Part shown: positions 37,301 to 45,900 of the stretch, in pieces | How positions within the stretch are numbered: position 1 is the first letter of the stretch | Layout: each line of letters opens with the position of its first letter | Source of the DNA: Hydractinia symbiolongicarpus | Taxonomy: Eukaryota > Cnidaria > Hydrozoa > Anthoathecata > Hydractiniidae | Assembly (NCBI RefSeq): GCF_029227915.1 | Contig: NC_079880.1 | Coordinates: forward strand, 20,772,501 to 20,832,500 | Length of the DNA: 60,000 nt | Reading direction: 5' to 3' | The notes under the pieces: generated by a model | The model's database searches: none | Seen by the model: only the letters and a program-made list of their open reading frames with translations | What the model was told of the DNA's origin: nothing | Position numbers and translations under genes: made by a program

Positions 37301-39597
37301 TAACGGTGTTTAAATCTAAAATTAATAAAGTCCTTTTAGCAATTTGCATGCTGTTTTACCATCAATAAAGTAAACAAAATTTCAAATCTCACATAGTATT
37401 CTGTCACAAATTTTCATAAAATATATATATAAGTCATAATGAGTCATGTTAAACAACAGCAATCAATCTGTATATAAGTTCATTTTATGTCAATTTTTGC
37501 ACCAATTTTGCAACACAAAATACAAATTCTAAATAATACTAAAATCTCTTATTTTGGTCCTTCGCATACCAACGGTCTCCCACAAAAGTTTAATCAAAAT
37601 GTAAAAAATGAGAGGTAACGACAAAATTAAAGTTTGCAAAATTTAACTATTTCAGTACATATATCTACTGCATATGCCCTCTAAAACAATATTTTAATCC
37701 AAAAATGCCAAAGAAAAACAGTTTGCAACAAAAATCAGTTATTTCGATAATATTGCATACACTCTTTCCTCACAAAAGCTTCACAAACTGTAAAAAAAAG
37801 AATGGTTATAGGGAGTGCTTCTGATTCAACAAAAAAAGTTTTTTGACATATTGCATCTAGCCCTTACCCATTAAATCTTACACAAAATTTCCAAAACTAT
37901 ATACGATTTAGAACACATCAAATTTAAATCGAGAAGGATCAGTCATTTCGATATATTGCACGGAGTCCTCCCCAGTAAGAATTTATACAAAATATAGAAA
38001 AACAAAGCTTGCAAGGTGTAAAATCGAATTCTTCTTCTGTGTATATATATATGGTCCTTCCTCGCAAAATTAACATAAAATGTCAAAAAGGTTCAGATTT
38101 AACATCTAACACAACAAAAATCAGTTCTATCAGTATATGTCATGCCATTGTCTTCCACCAAATGTTTCCCTTAAAGTTTCACAGACAGCCTGTAAATTAA
38201 AAACAACTAAGATCAGGTATTTGGTCTATTTCATACCATTCTGTTCCAAATAACTTATAAGATGTAAAAATTGAGTGGTAAAACAGAAATTTGCAAAATT
38301 CCATTTTTTTATATGCATGTATATTATATGCCTTCTACAACAATAAGTTAATTCAAAATGTCAAAAAGAAGAAAAAAATAGCTTACAAAGAGTATAAAAT
38401 TGAAATCAACAAAGTAGCTCTTTTGGTGTATTAAATATAAGCCATACGCACAAAAGTTTACACTAAATGTAAGAAAATGGTTGTGTTTAGTAATTTTAAA
38501 TTAAGAAAAGTTAGTTCTTTTAGCATGCTGATTAAGGTTTTTGCACACAATTTGAAGCAAATTAAATTTACATTTTAAAAATAAGTAATTTCTGAACTTT
38601 ATTTTCAGAATATTTGGAGGAAAAGAACTTCGCAAACCAAAAAAAACCCAGGAAATGTTTAAAATTTTCAGGGCTAATAACGTTTGATGTGTTTTGTGGG
38701 AATATATATACTGAGAATCTTTAGTTTAAAGCTAGCATTAGCTAGCTACAGCAGCTAATAGCTAGTCACTTAAATATGAACTGGAGACTTAGCTAGGTAT
38801 AAAGAACATGGCTACATATATATATATATTCCTAGCTAGCTAGCTAGTTGTTGGTGGTGGTTGGCTTTTTATGATGCTAGCTATAAAACATGTCTGGCAA
38901 CAATAATATAATCAAAACTGAAAATAAAACATGAAAAAACCTTACAGAACCTTGCTATGATTAATTTATAAAACCATGCTCTTCTTCAAATGTTTTTTTA
39001 AAGATTTATTTTGAATGAAAGAGTAGAGAATACTCAAAAAGAACAGCCATCTTTTTCGTAAACACAATTTCCGTTTTATGCTCGGAACTTCATTTAACAG
39101 TCCGTATGCTTTGTGAATATCTAATACCGTTTCATATGTAGCGATACCTATATATATATGCTAACATAGAGTTTTTTGGCATAAGGGTATATATATTTAT
39201 ATCGTTATTAGCAGCGGGTTATATATTTACACCTTATGTGCGATTTCTATGAAGTACATCCCTAATCTTTTTAGTTAAATTTTAGCGTACAGCCACGTCA
39301 TAAGAAAGTAACCCGTGATTTCCGTGTCGTGGACTCACAGTTTTAGTCACGCAAGGGAATTAATATATAAGATTAAATAACAATGCAATAATCTTAGATT
39401 CGACCTCACTTTCTAGGTATAACAGCGGAGCAAAAGAATTCAACGCGCTGGACACAAAACATTTATCCATACAAATCGACGGTCTTATGATCAAAAAAGA
39501 ACTATGGGAAAAGAAATCGAATTTAGCTTCCAAAACTAATTCCAATTTTCGCAAGAAACCTCCTACAGGTAGTAGCAACCGCATTCCAAGTAGATGA
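10383..39597 (+). CDS. CAMSAP: CAMSAP/Patronin microtubule minus-end-binding protein
   Basis: Caps and stabilises non-centrosomal microtubule minus ends. Exons: 10383-10409, 11735-11839, 12374-12580, 13930-14015, 20154-20383, 21118-21504, 21821-21965, 22058-22137, 22422-23737, 23943-24018, 31301-31455, 31728-31875, 32267-32841, 33767-33821, 34035-34483, 34614-34702, 35145-35324, 35467-35689, 36119-36214, 36580-36644, 39417-39597. They total 4875 nt (1624 codons plus stop) in consistent phase. The first six encode the CH region (ASKELPFDLEDAFLLWINKV; later DDFIYANEHLKTNFMVLL). The middle is acidic and low complexity. Exon 31301 starts the helical microtubule-binding and coiled-coil part (TARLAALRMQLEEKRRQFEE). 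The last exons form the CKK domain (KSNKKIIQNAIMHCCLSGEV; YGIGPKNITPKMM). Alternative starts are listed separately. The ATG at 10383 is the only one joining the CH exons in phase. Confidence 0.95.
11962..12330. repeat. Inverted-repeat MITE in CAMSAP intron 2
   Basis: Ends TATATGACAGATTAAGC (11962) and GCTTAATCCGTCATATG (to 12330) are near-perfect inverted repeats. Both sub-terminal parts hold runs such as AAGCGCCCC and AAGTGCCCC. No coding capacity. Confidence 0.6.
12581..13929. other. CAMSAP intron 3
   Basis: No coding signal. Positions 13020-13720 look like decayed repeat DNA, with CGATTTTCGGG and ATCCGACAAAATCGGG motifs near 13330-13365. A G10 tract is followed closely by C-rich tracts at about 13670-13706, which could form a hairpin. 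Confidence 0.4.
14862..15805 (+). pseudogene. hAT-like transposase remnant (N-terminal and central parts)
   Basis: Frames interrupted by several stops and shifts encode pieces I recognise from a family of cnidarian hAT-like proteins: CKVCGIKH, MFPDSNIAEDFSCG, LVDLGTCSLHTINGSLESGA, and IPYMFCGTRWAVAKKAREVW followed by DYWKSLPKSKQPG. The frame resumes after the nested insertion with KFFEEISAVFNTF at about 19943. The protein is plainly non-functional. The family call rests on recognition of these blocks, not on a search. Confidence 0.6.
15809..16012 (+). repeat. Left 204-bp terminal repeat with inverted ends
   Basis: Starts CAATCCCGGTCAAAATATA and ends TTTTTGACCGGGATTG. It contains pyrimidine-rich CTTACCCCCTCTCCCCC and GGGGGAAAGGGGG tracts that can pair. 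Identical by eye to 19683-19886. Preceded by TA and followed by TC. No coding capacity. Alone it would look like a TA-inserting MITE. Confidence 0.9.
16048..16081. promoter_or_regulatory. Stem-loop upstream of the Rep gene
   Basis: A 9-bp perfect stem (GGCCTTTTT / AAAAAGGCC) encloses a 16-nt loop, 205 bp before the Rep ATG. Rep-encoding circular elements often nick in the loop of such a hairpin, so this is a candidate nick site or a transcription signal. The loop shows no canonical nonanucleotide that I recognise. Confidence 0.35.
16256..16275 (+). promoter_or_regulatory. TATA motifs of the Rep gene
   Basis: Two TATAAAA motifs (16256 and 16269) lie 11-30 bp before the Rep start codon at 16286. 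They suggest a very short leader or a transcript start at or near the ATG. Confidence 0.45.
16286..17656 (+). CDS. Rep-like protein: HUH endonuclease plus SF3 helicase
   Basis: 456 codons, uninterrupted. Residues 19-26 (TYMLTYSK) resemble motif I of rolling-circle Reps. HQHYHMALKL at 70-79 carries the metal-binding HxH pair. Tyr115 and Lys118 in YRYVCK fit the YxxK nicking motif. The C-terminal half has a Walker A GPTNCGKS at 305-312, an acidic Walker B-like GLDECELAYLNDFRW at 337-351, and motif C-like PILATSKGS from 392, an SF3 helicase pattern. A CPHCFC cysteine cluster lies near the end. The domain order is that of CRESS-DNA virus and related plasmid or transposon Reps; similar genes occur in cnidarian genomes as I recall. 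Whether this is a captured viral gene or a transposon gene is open. All named residues are present, so it may be active. Its 3' end faces the iteron cluster and the transposase. Confidence 0.85.
   Translation: MANNINSDEELENKDSCRTYMLTYSKADLSVAPNQKAFTDIVLEAFSIGTPKANVEHWATCTEVHADGEHQHYHMALKLSGTRRWRPIHQHIYKTRKISVNFSSKNYGYLAAYRYVCKDKPFESVLHSKNHPNLQNAKSPVSKRGFTRFSQNSKKRRCLEGPVQKPEASAKRRLSNSDVAKFLVENDIKNDTQLMSVANRRQAENQPDLFNFILNKSSKALSELISVTWKMHSAPKAIERQQKCRLDVVVEKSNTACVDGCNGTWLVCARQVLRNNSINIYVFADALRECLKRGRKKNNNILLTGPTNCGKSFLLNPVELIFNCFVNPASSKYAWVGLDECELAYLNDFRWSAELIAWNEFLLLLEGQTVHLPRPKNQFATDMVIGRDNSMPILATSKGSIEHVGKYNQRDQRETDMMSSRWREFKFIEEIPKESMKDLEPCPHCFCTLVIQGMDA
17708..17915. promoter_or_regulatory. 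Ten-iteron inverted array, candidate replication origin
   Basis: Five forward 9-mers TGCGTCACA (17708, 17719, 17730 with one change, 17772, 17781) face five inverted copies TGTGACGCA or its last eight bases (17835, 17844, 17887, 17898, 17907). The two arrays flank an AT-rich core at 17795-17832 (AGTATATATATC). The array sits between the convergent ends of the Rep and transposase genes. Symmetry plus a Rep gene in the same unit suggests Rep-binding iterons around an unwinding region. TGACGCA also resembles ATF/CREB-type sites, so a transcriptional role is possible. Confidence 0.7.
17946..19061 (-). pseudogene. Tc1-type DD34E transposase with one in-frame TGA
   Basis: Reading from ATG 19059-19061 to the stop at 17946 gives 371 codons, broken only by TGA at 18732-18734. 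The N-terminus has a helix-turn-helix-like region (LRILHQENGLSCYELVKRYG, then RTIYRHAKKP) and a GRPRKLS basic motif. The catalytic domain has the first Asp in GFYLDGIGF, the second in FLQDGCPKQNS, and the Glu in SPDLNPIENFF. I count 34 residues between the second Asp and the Glu: the DD34E signature of Tc1. A TATATATAAA lies about 25-35 bp upstream of the ATG. TGA could arise from CGA by CpG deamination. The TA flanks of the whole unit are what a Tc1 enzyme would make. One stop may inactivate this copy, or readthrough may occur. Confidence 0.85.
19062..19682. other. Right non-coding arm of the Rep element
   Basis: Carries the transposase promoter side (TATATATAAA near 19085-19096 on -) and three TTTTGCGCG copies at about 19302-19370. 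The last bases AAATTTCAGAGA resemble the complement of the first internal bases TCTGAATTTC at 16013, a weak inverted relation across the internal junctions. Confidence 0.5.
19683..19886 (+). repeat. Right 204-bp terminal repeat with inverted ends
   Basis: Same sequence and orientation as 15809-16012. Preceded by GA and followed by TA, the mirror of the left copy. The interrupted hAT-like frame resumes directly after it. Confidence 0.9.
24019..26868. other. CAMSAP intron between exon 24018 and the 3.2 kb exon
   Basis: AT-rich, with no conserved coding block found. I looked for an exon that would change the phase from 1 to 0 before the 3.2 kb frame and saw none. It contains a MITE at 25195-25519. 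No convincing TATA box is visible upstream of 26893. Confidence 0.4.
25195..25519. repeat. MITE with internal palindrome
   Basis: Ends TTAGACTACGTTTACA and TGTAAACTCAGCCTAA are inverted repeats. Near the left end GTTTACATGTAGGCGGGAT pairs with ATCCCGCCTAAAACATGTAAAC-type sequence about 20 bp on, and CATCCCGG motifs recur. Non-coding. Confidence 0.55.
26893..30094 (+). CDS. CAMSAP: 3.2 kb alternative CAMSAP exon with likely own start
   Basis: An open frame from ATG 26893 runs to donor AAAG|GTATGT (30094/30095); 1067 codons plus one base. It is acidic, Asn/Ser/Lys-rich and has no enzyme domain. Its exit phase fits exon 31301, exactly as does exon 23943-24018, so it probably belongs to CAMSAP transcripts. 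Its entry phase does not fit: the open frame begins at 26869 after a TAG, and acceptors at 26868 or 26889 need phase 0, whereas the preceding exon ends in phase 1. The simplest reading is an alternative first coding exon (adenine at -3 of the ATG). It contains RRGTFVLD...ARQGLPI, which echoes RGSYTVN...ATGLPI in exon 22422-23737, so the two may share ancestry. It would give a CH-less isoform with coiled coil and CKK. A separate gene is less likely. Confidence 0.7.
30095..31300. other. CAMSAP intron
   Basis: No coding signal. After the donor comes ACATGTAAACA-type sequence (30146-30160) like MITE ends. A (CT)n microsatellite lies at about 30988-31012. TCAAAGGACT at 31206 is the near-complement of AGTCCTTTGAGG at 31140, a short inverted repeat about 60 bp apart. 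Confidence 0.4.
33601..33668 (+). promoter_or_regulatory. CAMSAP: Internal TATA promoter and alternative CAMSAP first exon
   Basis: TATATAAAAA at 33601 is followed 38 bp later by ATG 33639 (MSRRKWYQGP), then donor CCA|GTAAGT at 33668. The exon leaves in phase 0, matching entry of exon 33767. Exon 32267-32841 also ends in phase 0 and can join 33767 directly, so the small exon is not needed in the long form. If spliced in from 33623, its frame hits a stop in the next exon. This points to a short isoform with only the linker, coiled coil and CKK domain. Confidence 0.6.
34226..34395 (+). repeat. CAMSAP: 30-bp coding tandem repeat with TPxK sites in CAMSAP
   Basis: Within exon 34035-34483 a 10-residue unit (consensus ENTPVKTLFE) repeats about six times. 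Five copies carry TPVK or TPNK, the full S/T-P-x-K consensus of cyclin-dependent kinases; the fifth unit has lost it (NTYFDTP). The segment lies between the long linker and the coiled coil. Confidence 0.8.
36645..39416. other. Last CAMSAP intron with a diverged satellite
   Basis: From about 37240 to 38480 the sequence repeats a motif like TTGCATACAGTCCTTCCTC followed by an ACAAAATG-like part every 80-110 bp (e.g. 37252, 37750, 37850, 37955, 38045, 38137, 38228, 38325). Copies are strongly diverged. AT-rich flanks hold TAGCTAGCTAGC-type palindromes around 38740-38850. No coding region. Confidence 0.55.
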
Positions 39598-39956
39598 AGA
39601 TGTACATTTCTTTAGAAAGGTTAATTTTTATACAAATTTATTATGTAATTTATTTATTGTGATCGACGCAACGGTAGTTACGTACAGTAGGGTAAAGTAG
39701 TATTAGTAATGTGGTTACTGTTTTCATTCCGCCCTGTATATAGTTGTTTCTATTAGTTGTATGATATGTAAATACACACACACCTTCACGTAATAGACTT
39801 TTCTTTTTACCTGAAATTCGTACGGGTTTTTTTTAGCAACAAAATTATCTTCTCCTAAAAATTTTTGCGGTAGTACAAAATAAGAAAAGAAAATCTATCA
39901 CTCAATAAAATATTATATCATTATTTTCAATGTAGTACAAAATAAAATATGAAAAT
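39598..39956. terminator. Convergent 3' ends of CAMSAP and KYNU
   Basis: The two stop codons face each other 359 bp apart. On + the first clear AATAAA is at 39904, close to the KYNU stop. On - AATAAA (TTTATT on +) occurs at 39637, 39649 and 39653, close to the CAMSAP stop. If these are used, the two 3' UTRs overlap as antisense over roughly 250 bp. Confidence 0.5.
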
Positions 39957-42900
39957 TTAATGTTTTAAAGCAAGTAATACTTGACTCAAAGTCTCCACAA
40001 ATTTAAACACGTCTGTAAAATTGTTGTAGAGCGGTGCTGGAGAAACACGAATCACATTTGGTTGTCGTTTGTCACACTAAAATGTAATAAAACAGCAATT
40101 TAAGGTACTAAAAATAGACTTGAAGGTGGCAGATCCCACTTAACCCATCATGGCATTACCGATCACAATACTGAAACGCTTGGTGGTTGATAGAACGGAC
40201 CGGCACAGAAGCACAAGCAACCCACTTAATAAAATAAATTTTCTGGGATGATCATAGACAGTTTCAAAATGGAGGTCACTTTACCGAGAAAAAAATGATA
40301 TAGAAAAAATATATGCCACTCAACAAGCAATTTCAGCCGCGCCTTTACAACAAGTCATTCTCAAAAAAATCATCCTTAAAACTAGGATAAGGAACGGCCT
40401 GTCGACACAACAGAAACAAAAATACCATATAAAGGAGTTGGGACTTTTAGCAGCGTAATTGGCGAAAAAAAACTTTGTAAAGTCCCAATGTGTGTCACAT
40501 TAACACTACATAGATCCAAAAGGATTTTGATTTACCTTTTACACCGAGGGATCATCATTACTGTATCATGGATTTCATCAGGAATGTATGTGACAGTTAA
40601 TTTCAGACACTTATTTCTCAAAATTTTGTTTTTTTTAAAAAAATATTTATGGGATAACAAAGCAAATTAAGTTGTGTATGAGAGAATATAAATATGAAAT
40701 TTAATTTTTTTCAGGTAGCCATAAATCTATATTTTAGTTTTGGATAGAGATTTGAATGATACAGATTTGACTTTTAAAATTGCTACGATTCTAACTGCCA
40801 TGACCCCCTGTTCAGAATTGAATCAATTAGACATTTGGCGAACTAAAAGTGATATTTCAATTACCAAGGGAGAATGGCCGAACCAATAGAATTTTTCTTA
40901 CCACCCACAAAGAAGTATGAAATAGTACTAATGGTCGATAGTAAAAGCCGTACTAGTGACAGTTGGAATAAACACCTAAAGTTCTCAGCGCGTTTAGATC
41001 TGCATCGTCATCTAAAGCTCGGGCACAAGGGTCAACTATTTTAAACTTTCCTAAATGTATTGGAACGGAGAATCCACTTGGCGGAGACATGATTTCAATC
41101 CTATCCTGGGTAAGCTTTAAAAGAGAAAATCAAGAGATTTTATAGTACTTTCTGCCCTGCCCTACAAAACGTGTTGAAGACATTTTATCATTTTAGAATC
41201 ATAACTCAAAAAGACAAAAATAAACGTTTTAGAACGTATACTTGTATTGATTTTCCTAACATAACATTCATTCAGACAGGCATGAGACGGCCATTAATAA
41301 ATAATATTAATAAGGAGAGCTTAGGTAAAACAGGTCCCGCAACTTTGTTTGTGTTGGTTACTAAGGCTTCTCGAACAGCGGTTGAACGCACTATAAAATC
41401 TCTCAGATTTTCTCATATAAAATCTGAACGTCTTTGCACGCGGAGTTACAACGAACTCACCGAGATCAAAACAAACAAAACGCTTACCACGACCCCTCTT
41501 CTTGTTAACTCTTTATGAACGATATCAATTGACATTGAGAAATGCAAAGACAATTGGCTACCACGACAGCGAACATCACTTGGTGTGATTATATCAACTT
41601 TGGCGCCAAAATGAGTCATGTGACTTGGTAGTTGTGACGTCAGAGTGCATTTGATGAGGTATTCTAGATATCCTACGAAAAGCAAAGTTTCAATTTCAGC
41701 AGACATTCGTGAGAGGGCAAGGTTGACAAAAAAAACATTGACAAAAAAAGTGTATACAGCGGCTTTGTGCTTTCGTAAAAAGGGTATACTTGGCGTATTC
41801 GATGAGACAAACCCCGGATTTTAAATTGGCTCAGACAAAAATAAGGAATGTCGTGTGGTTACAATGTTCTGTTTCGACTTAATAACACTCCAAAAATAAA
41901 AATTGACCAACAATCGAATACTTTAATCGGCGAAACAAATTTTTGCCCTATCCGAGAAAGTTTATCTTGCAAAAAAAAAAAATGAAATTGTTCATTCGTT
42001 AAGTTTATCTCGCGAAAGTTTATTTAGCTAATGATTTTCACTTTTCTCAGAAACTTGAATTAAAGGGAGGAAAAAGATACGTCAGTTTCGTTTACTTCGT
42101 TTCTTTGAAAATTTGGACTGAACACTCTTTTTGATTACCAAAATGGTATTTTTATACGCCCTTGAGCCTTAAATTGACACAAAATGAATTTCGCGGTAAA
42201 ATTCAAGGTTTTTTATAAAAAAAGTACCAAATCTTAAAGTCAAAATCGGTGAACTCATATAACTGATCACTTGACCAAATTTGATAAATTTCTAAAAAGG
42301 TTTGATCTGTTTGAAAATTCCCTCATCTTTTTAAAAACCATAAATTTATAAATCTTCGGTCAAATTTTTTTTAACGGATGATATCTTTGGCGTTACATAT
42401 TTAAGATTTTAAAGTCATACCTCCTTTCCGCCTGAAATTTCTCATAGAATTCAAAAATCGTGTTAGTTTTGACACATCTAGTTATTTTAAAAAACACGCC
42501 TTTATTCCAGGGCGTTTCTATGTCACCTTTTTACCTCCGTGACAATGTCTGTATAAAAAAAATTCTGAATTTTTGTTTGAATAAAAACACAGGATACAGC
42601 CTGTCGTTATCCCATTTAGCTAAAACACACAAATAAGCACCAAGTGGTCCATCAAGTATTTACTGTAAATGAATACCAAATCCAAACCTGTTAATAATCG
42701 TTGCTTTTTAATAATCTTTGACATCCCTACTTTCTCAAATATCTAAAAATTAAAAATACACCATGAATAACTGATTTAGAAGTATATCTCACAAAAGCAA
42801 GTTTGAGTTATCTGTGATGGATGCTTCCATATCTAACACAACGTGACAAACTTACATCTAAACTTGCAAGAACTGGAATAGTTGAAAAGAGAGCAGGATT

Positions 42901-45900
42901 CGAGACAGCATATCCCCTGGCACCAGGAATGATGGGTAATTTTTCTAAAAATAAACAAGAACATTACGGTAGAGTCAAGAGCAAGGTGTTATTTTCTTTC
43001 AAATATTGTTGACGAATAAAAGTGAACAACTTCTGTCATATAAGCAAGGCAAGAAAGAAATGGGAACCCTGATAAAAGAAAATTGCGTGCAATATTTGTG
43101 GTGCTATATCAGATAAGACATTACACTCTAAGTCAAGAAACCGAAAACAACAAAGCCATCCTTACTGTATATTTTCAAAAGGTAAATTGTAAAATAAAAA
43201 CGACTTGGGGACAAGGTTGTCAGCGTGAGTATGTAAAAAAGATGGGAAACAAAAAACCTACCATTATCCATATGAAATCTGTCTTTAAATTCAACACCCC
43301 ACCAACCAGTTAATCTACGTGAAGAGAATAAGGTTAATGAGCGTGTGAACAAAATGTCCAAAATATCTCTTAATTTATTGTTACCAACGTGGGTCTTGTG
43401 ATCTTATGTATACATTAGGTATGTATCGACATTTTCATTCAGTTTCCATCACATGGTAGAGTTTGACCTGTGGCTGTGGTAAAGGCTACTGCTAACATGC
43501 CTGTGCTGTGGACTGAACCATGGACCTAGTTATTGCGAAGCGAACCTGGTAACCACATTTTTGCGCAGAATTATTTTCGCGAATCTACTAGTACAATTTC
43601 TCTCTCTTTTTTTTAAACATGTTTATCGAAGATGTTGATGTTAATCAAATTATTTCTCTATTCCCTTTTTTACAAAAAAAAGAAAGAAAAGTGTAATATT
43701 CGAAAGAGTCATTTTAGTAATTATGCAAGTATTTATTTATTGAGCAATATAAGAATAACTGTGTAAGAAAGTGTAGAGACCGAGAAAGACTTGGCAGGAC
43801 CTTTTGATGTAGATGCTAGCATAAAACACAGAGTTTAAGCCGAGAATGATGATCATGAAATTTGAGGTTTGAGGAATTTTGAGGAAAATTTTCAACCTTT
43901 AGAAGATAACTGTATTTTAATGAAAGAAATTGAACAGATTTAAGACGTTAAGTCGAGAATGATAATTATAAATAAAATTAGAAGAGTTTTAAGAAAAATT
44001 TTTAACCTTAAGAAAATTGGTATTTTCATAAAACAAATTAAAAAGATTTCGAAAACAATTTCGTATTTTTCCGCAAAAATTGAAAAATATTTGAGACTAG
44101 TCCTTCCTCCCTTATATATCGCATTTCCTGTTTCTGTAACAGACGGACAAACAGACAGATGACCGGTACTATTTTAGAGATTTTAACGGTTATTGTAGTA
44201 TTTTTATGTATTTTAAGAAAAGAGATTTTGTTACTCCTTTAATTCTTAAGAAAAAATAGATTGATAGAAAGGATTCTTACTTTTTAATATTTTTATCGTA
44301 AGCATATTTTTCATGAACAAAAGCACCAGCAGTCGAACCAGGTCCTGAATTTAAATACTAAAAATAGAGAAGTCAATATTAACACGCACACACATACACA
44401 CAGCTGCTCTCACAAATATGTTTTTACAGTTTATTAAGAGTCCCTTTATGCGTTTTCCAAATGTTGTATTTACAACACAAAAAACACTTTTATATCCGCC
44501 ATTATGAGTCTTGTTATTAGGTAAAGCAAACATGTGATGTATTAAGAGGGAGGTTCCTTCGAATAAAGGAAGTTCCTTCAACCAGAGTGAGTAACTGTGT
44601 TCACTGAAATAGCTTTATTGTTAAACAATTTCTTTATATGTACATGTGTTTACCTTATATGTACATGCATTTACCTTATATGTAAATGCATTTACCTTAT
44701 ATGTACATGTATTTACCTTATTTGTACACGTAATTACCTTATATGTACACCAACATGCAAAATCTACATCCCACTCATGCATTTTTAGTTCCACATTTCC
44801 GACAGCATGTGCTAGATCGAATCCAACTTTGCAACCCTAAAAACACAACATTCAAAATCCTTGTAAACGAACAATCCTAAAATCACAATATTTAAAGTCT
44901 AATAAAGAACTCTAATCATTTCATAGTCCGTTTAACAAATAAATAAAATAGTTTTTAAAAGAAATGAACAAAAAGTTCAACCTAAAATATCTGAAAATAA
45001 CAATAAAAAATATATATAGTTCCTATTTGCACCAAGAAAGACTTTCAACCAGTCAGTACACAAAATCATACTTTGTTATGACCAGCTTTTGTGATACTTT
45101 GAAGATCAAAATACTGTCCTGTGTAAAATTGAACACCTAAATAAAAATTCGAACATTATATCATGATGACGGACAGCTAGGAAATACATGGAAATTTCAT
45201 TCTACAACCTCAGTCATAATATGTTGGGGATGGCGGCGGAATTACACACCACAAGGCCCTTTCGCACTTTACTGGTCAATGTTTACAGTGGTCACTGACG
45301 TCAGAACGGCCGGATTTCTTACCTTGGTGGGCAATAATGACACAGATAAAACAATTCAACATAACTCTTTATAGGCTTTCTTAACTTATTCAATACATTT
45401 ATTATCACCTACATTATCTTGAGCGTATAAAGTCTGTTCACATGGTCAAAATAAAACTATAATTAAGCTCTTTGCCAGATAAGAGTGTAGCTATACCAGC
45501 TCTAGGTATCATTAACAGAAATAAGAAATCTAAAGTCCAGACATCTTTTGGTCAAATACCAGTTGGTTCTTTATTATCTTATCACAGTCCACTTATGCCT
45601 CTAGATTTTAAAGTATACTGCACAGTTGACCCTTCTGCAAACACCATTTTCGTTAAGTGAGTGAATCAAACATGCTTGAATTTATTGATAAATTCTTTTT
45701 TTTATTGATACCTGGGTCAATAAATTTAAAACCGCGGAAAAACGACTTGATGTTGAGAATCCAGTATATTCCCCGTTCCCTCTATACGGCTAATTCGCAA
45801 TGCATTATGGTAGTTGTATTCTACAGTTTTCCCTCCCAGAAGCGAGAGTTTGTAAATAAATAACAGCATTCTTTTTATTGTGGCGATAATAACAAAAAGC

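Noticed and set aside
41171-41518. 115-codon + strand frame
   Set aside because: Overlaps the KYNU exon 41672-41488 on the other strand and has no recognisable motif.
42821-43012. + strand frame near a KYNU exon
   Set aside because: The complement encodes the kynureninase segment [18 protein letters not shown] with correct splice sites; the + frame is its shadow.
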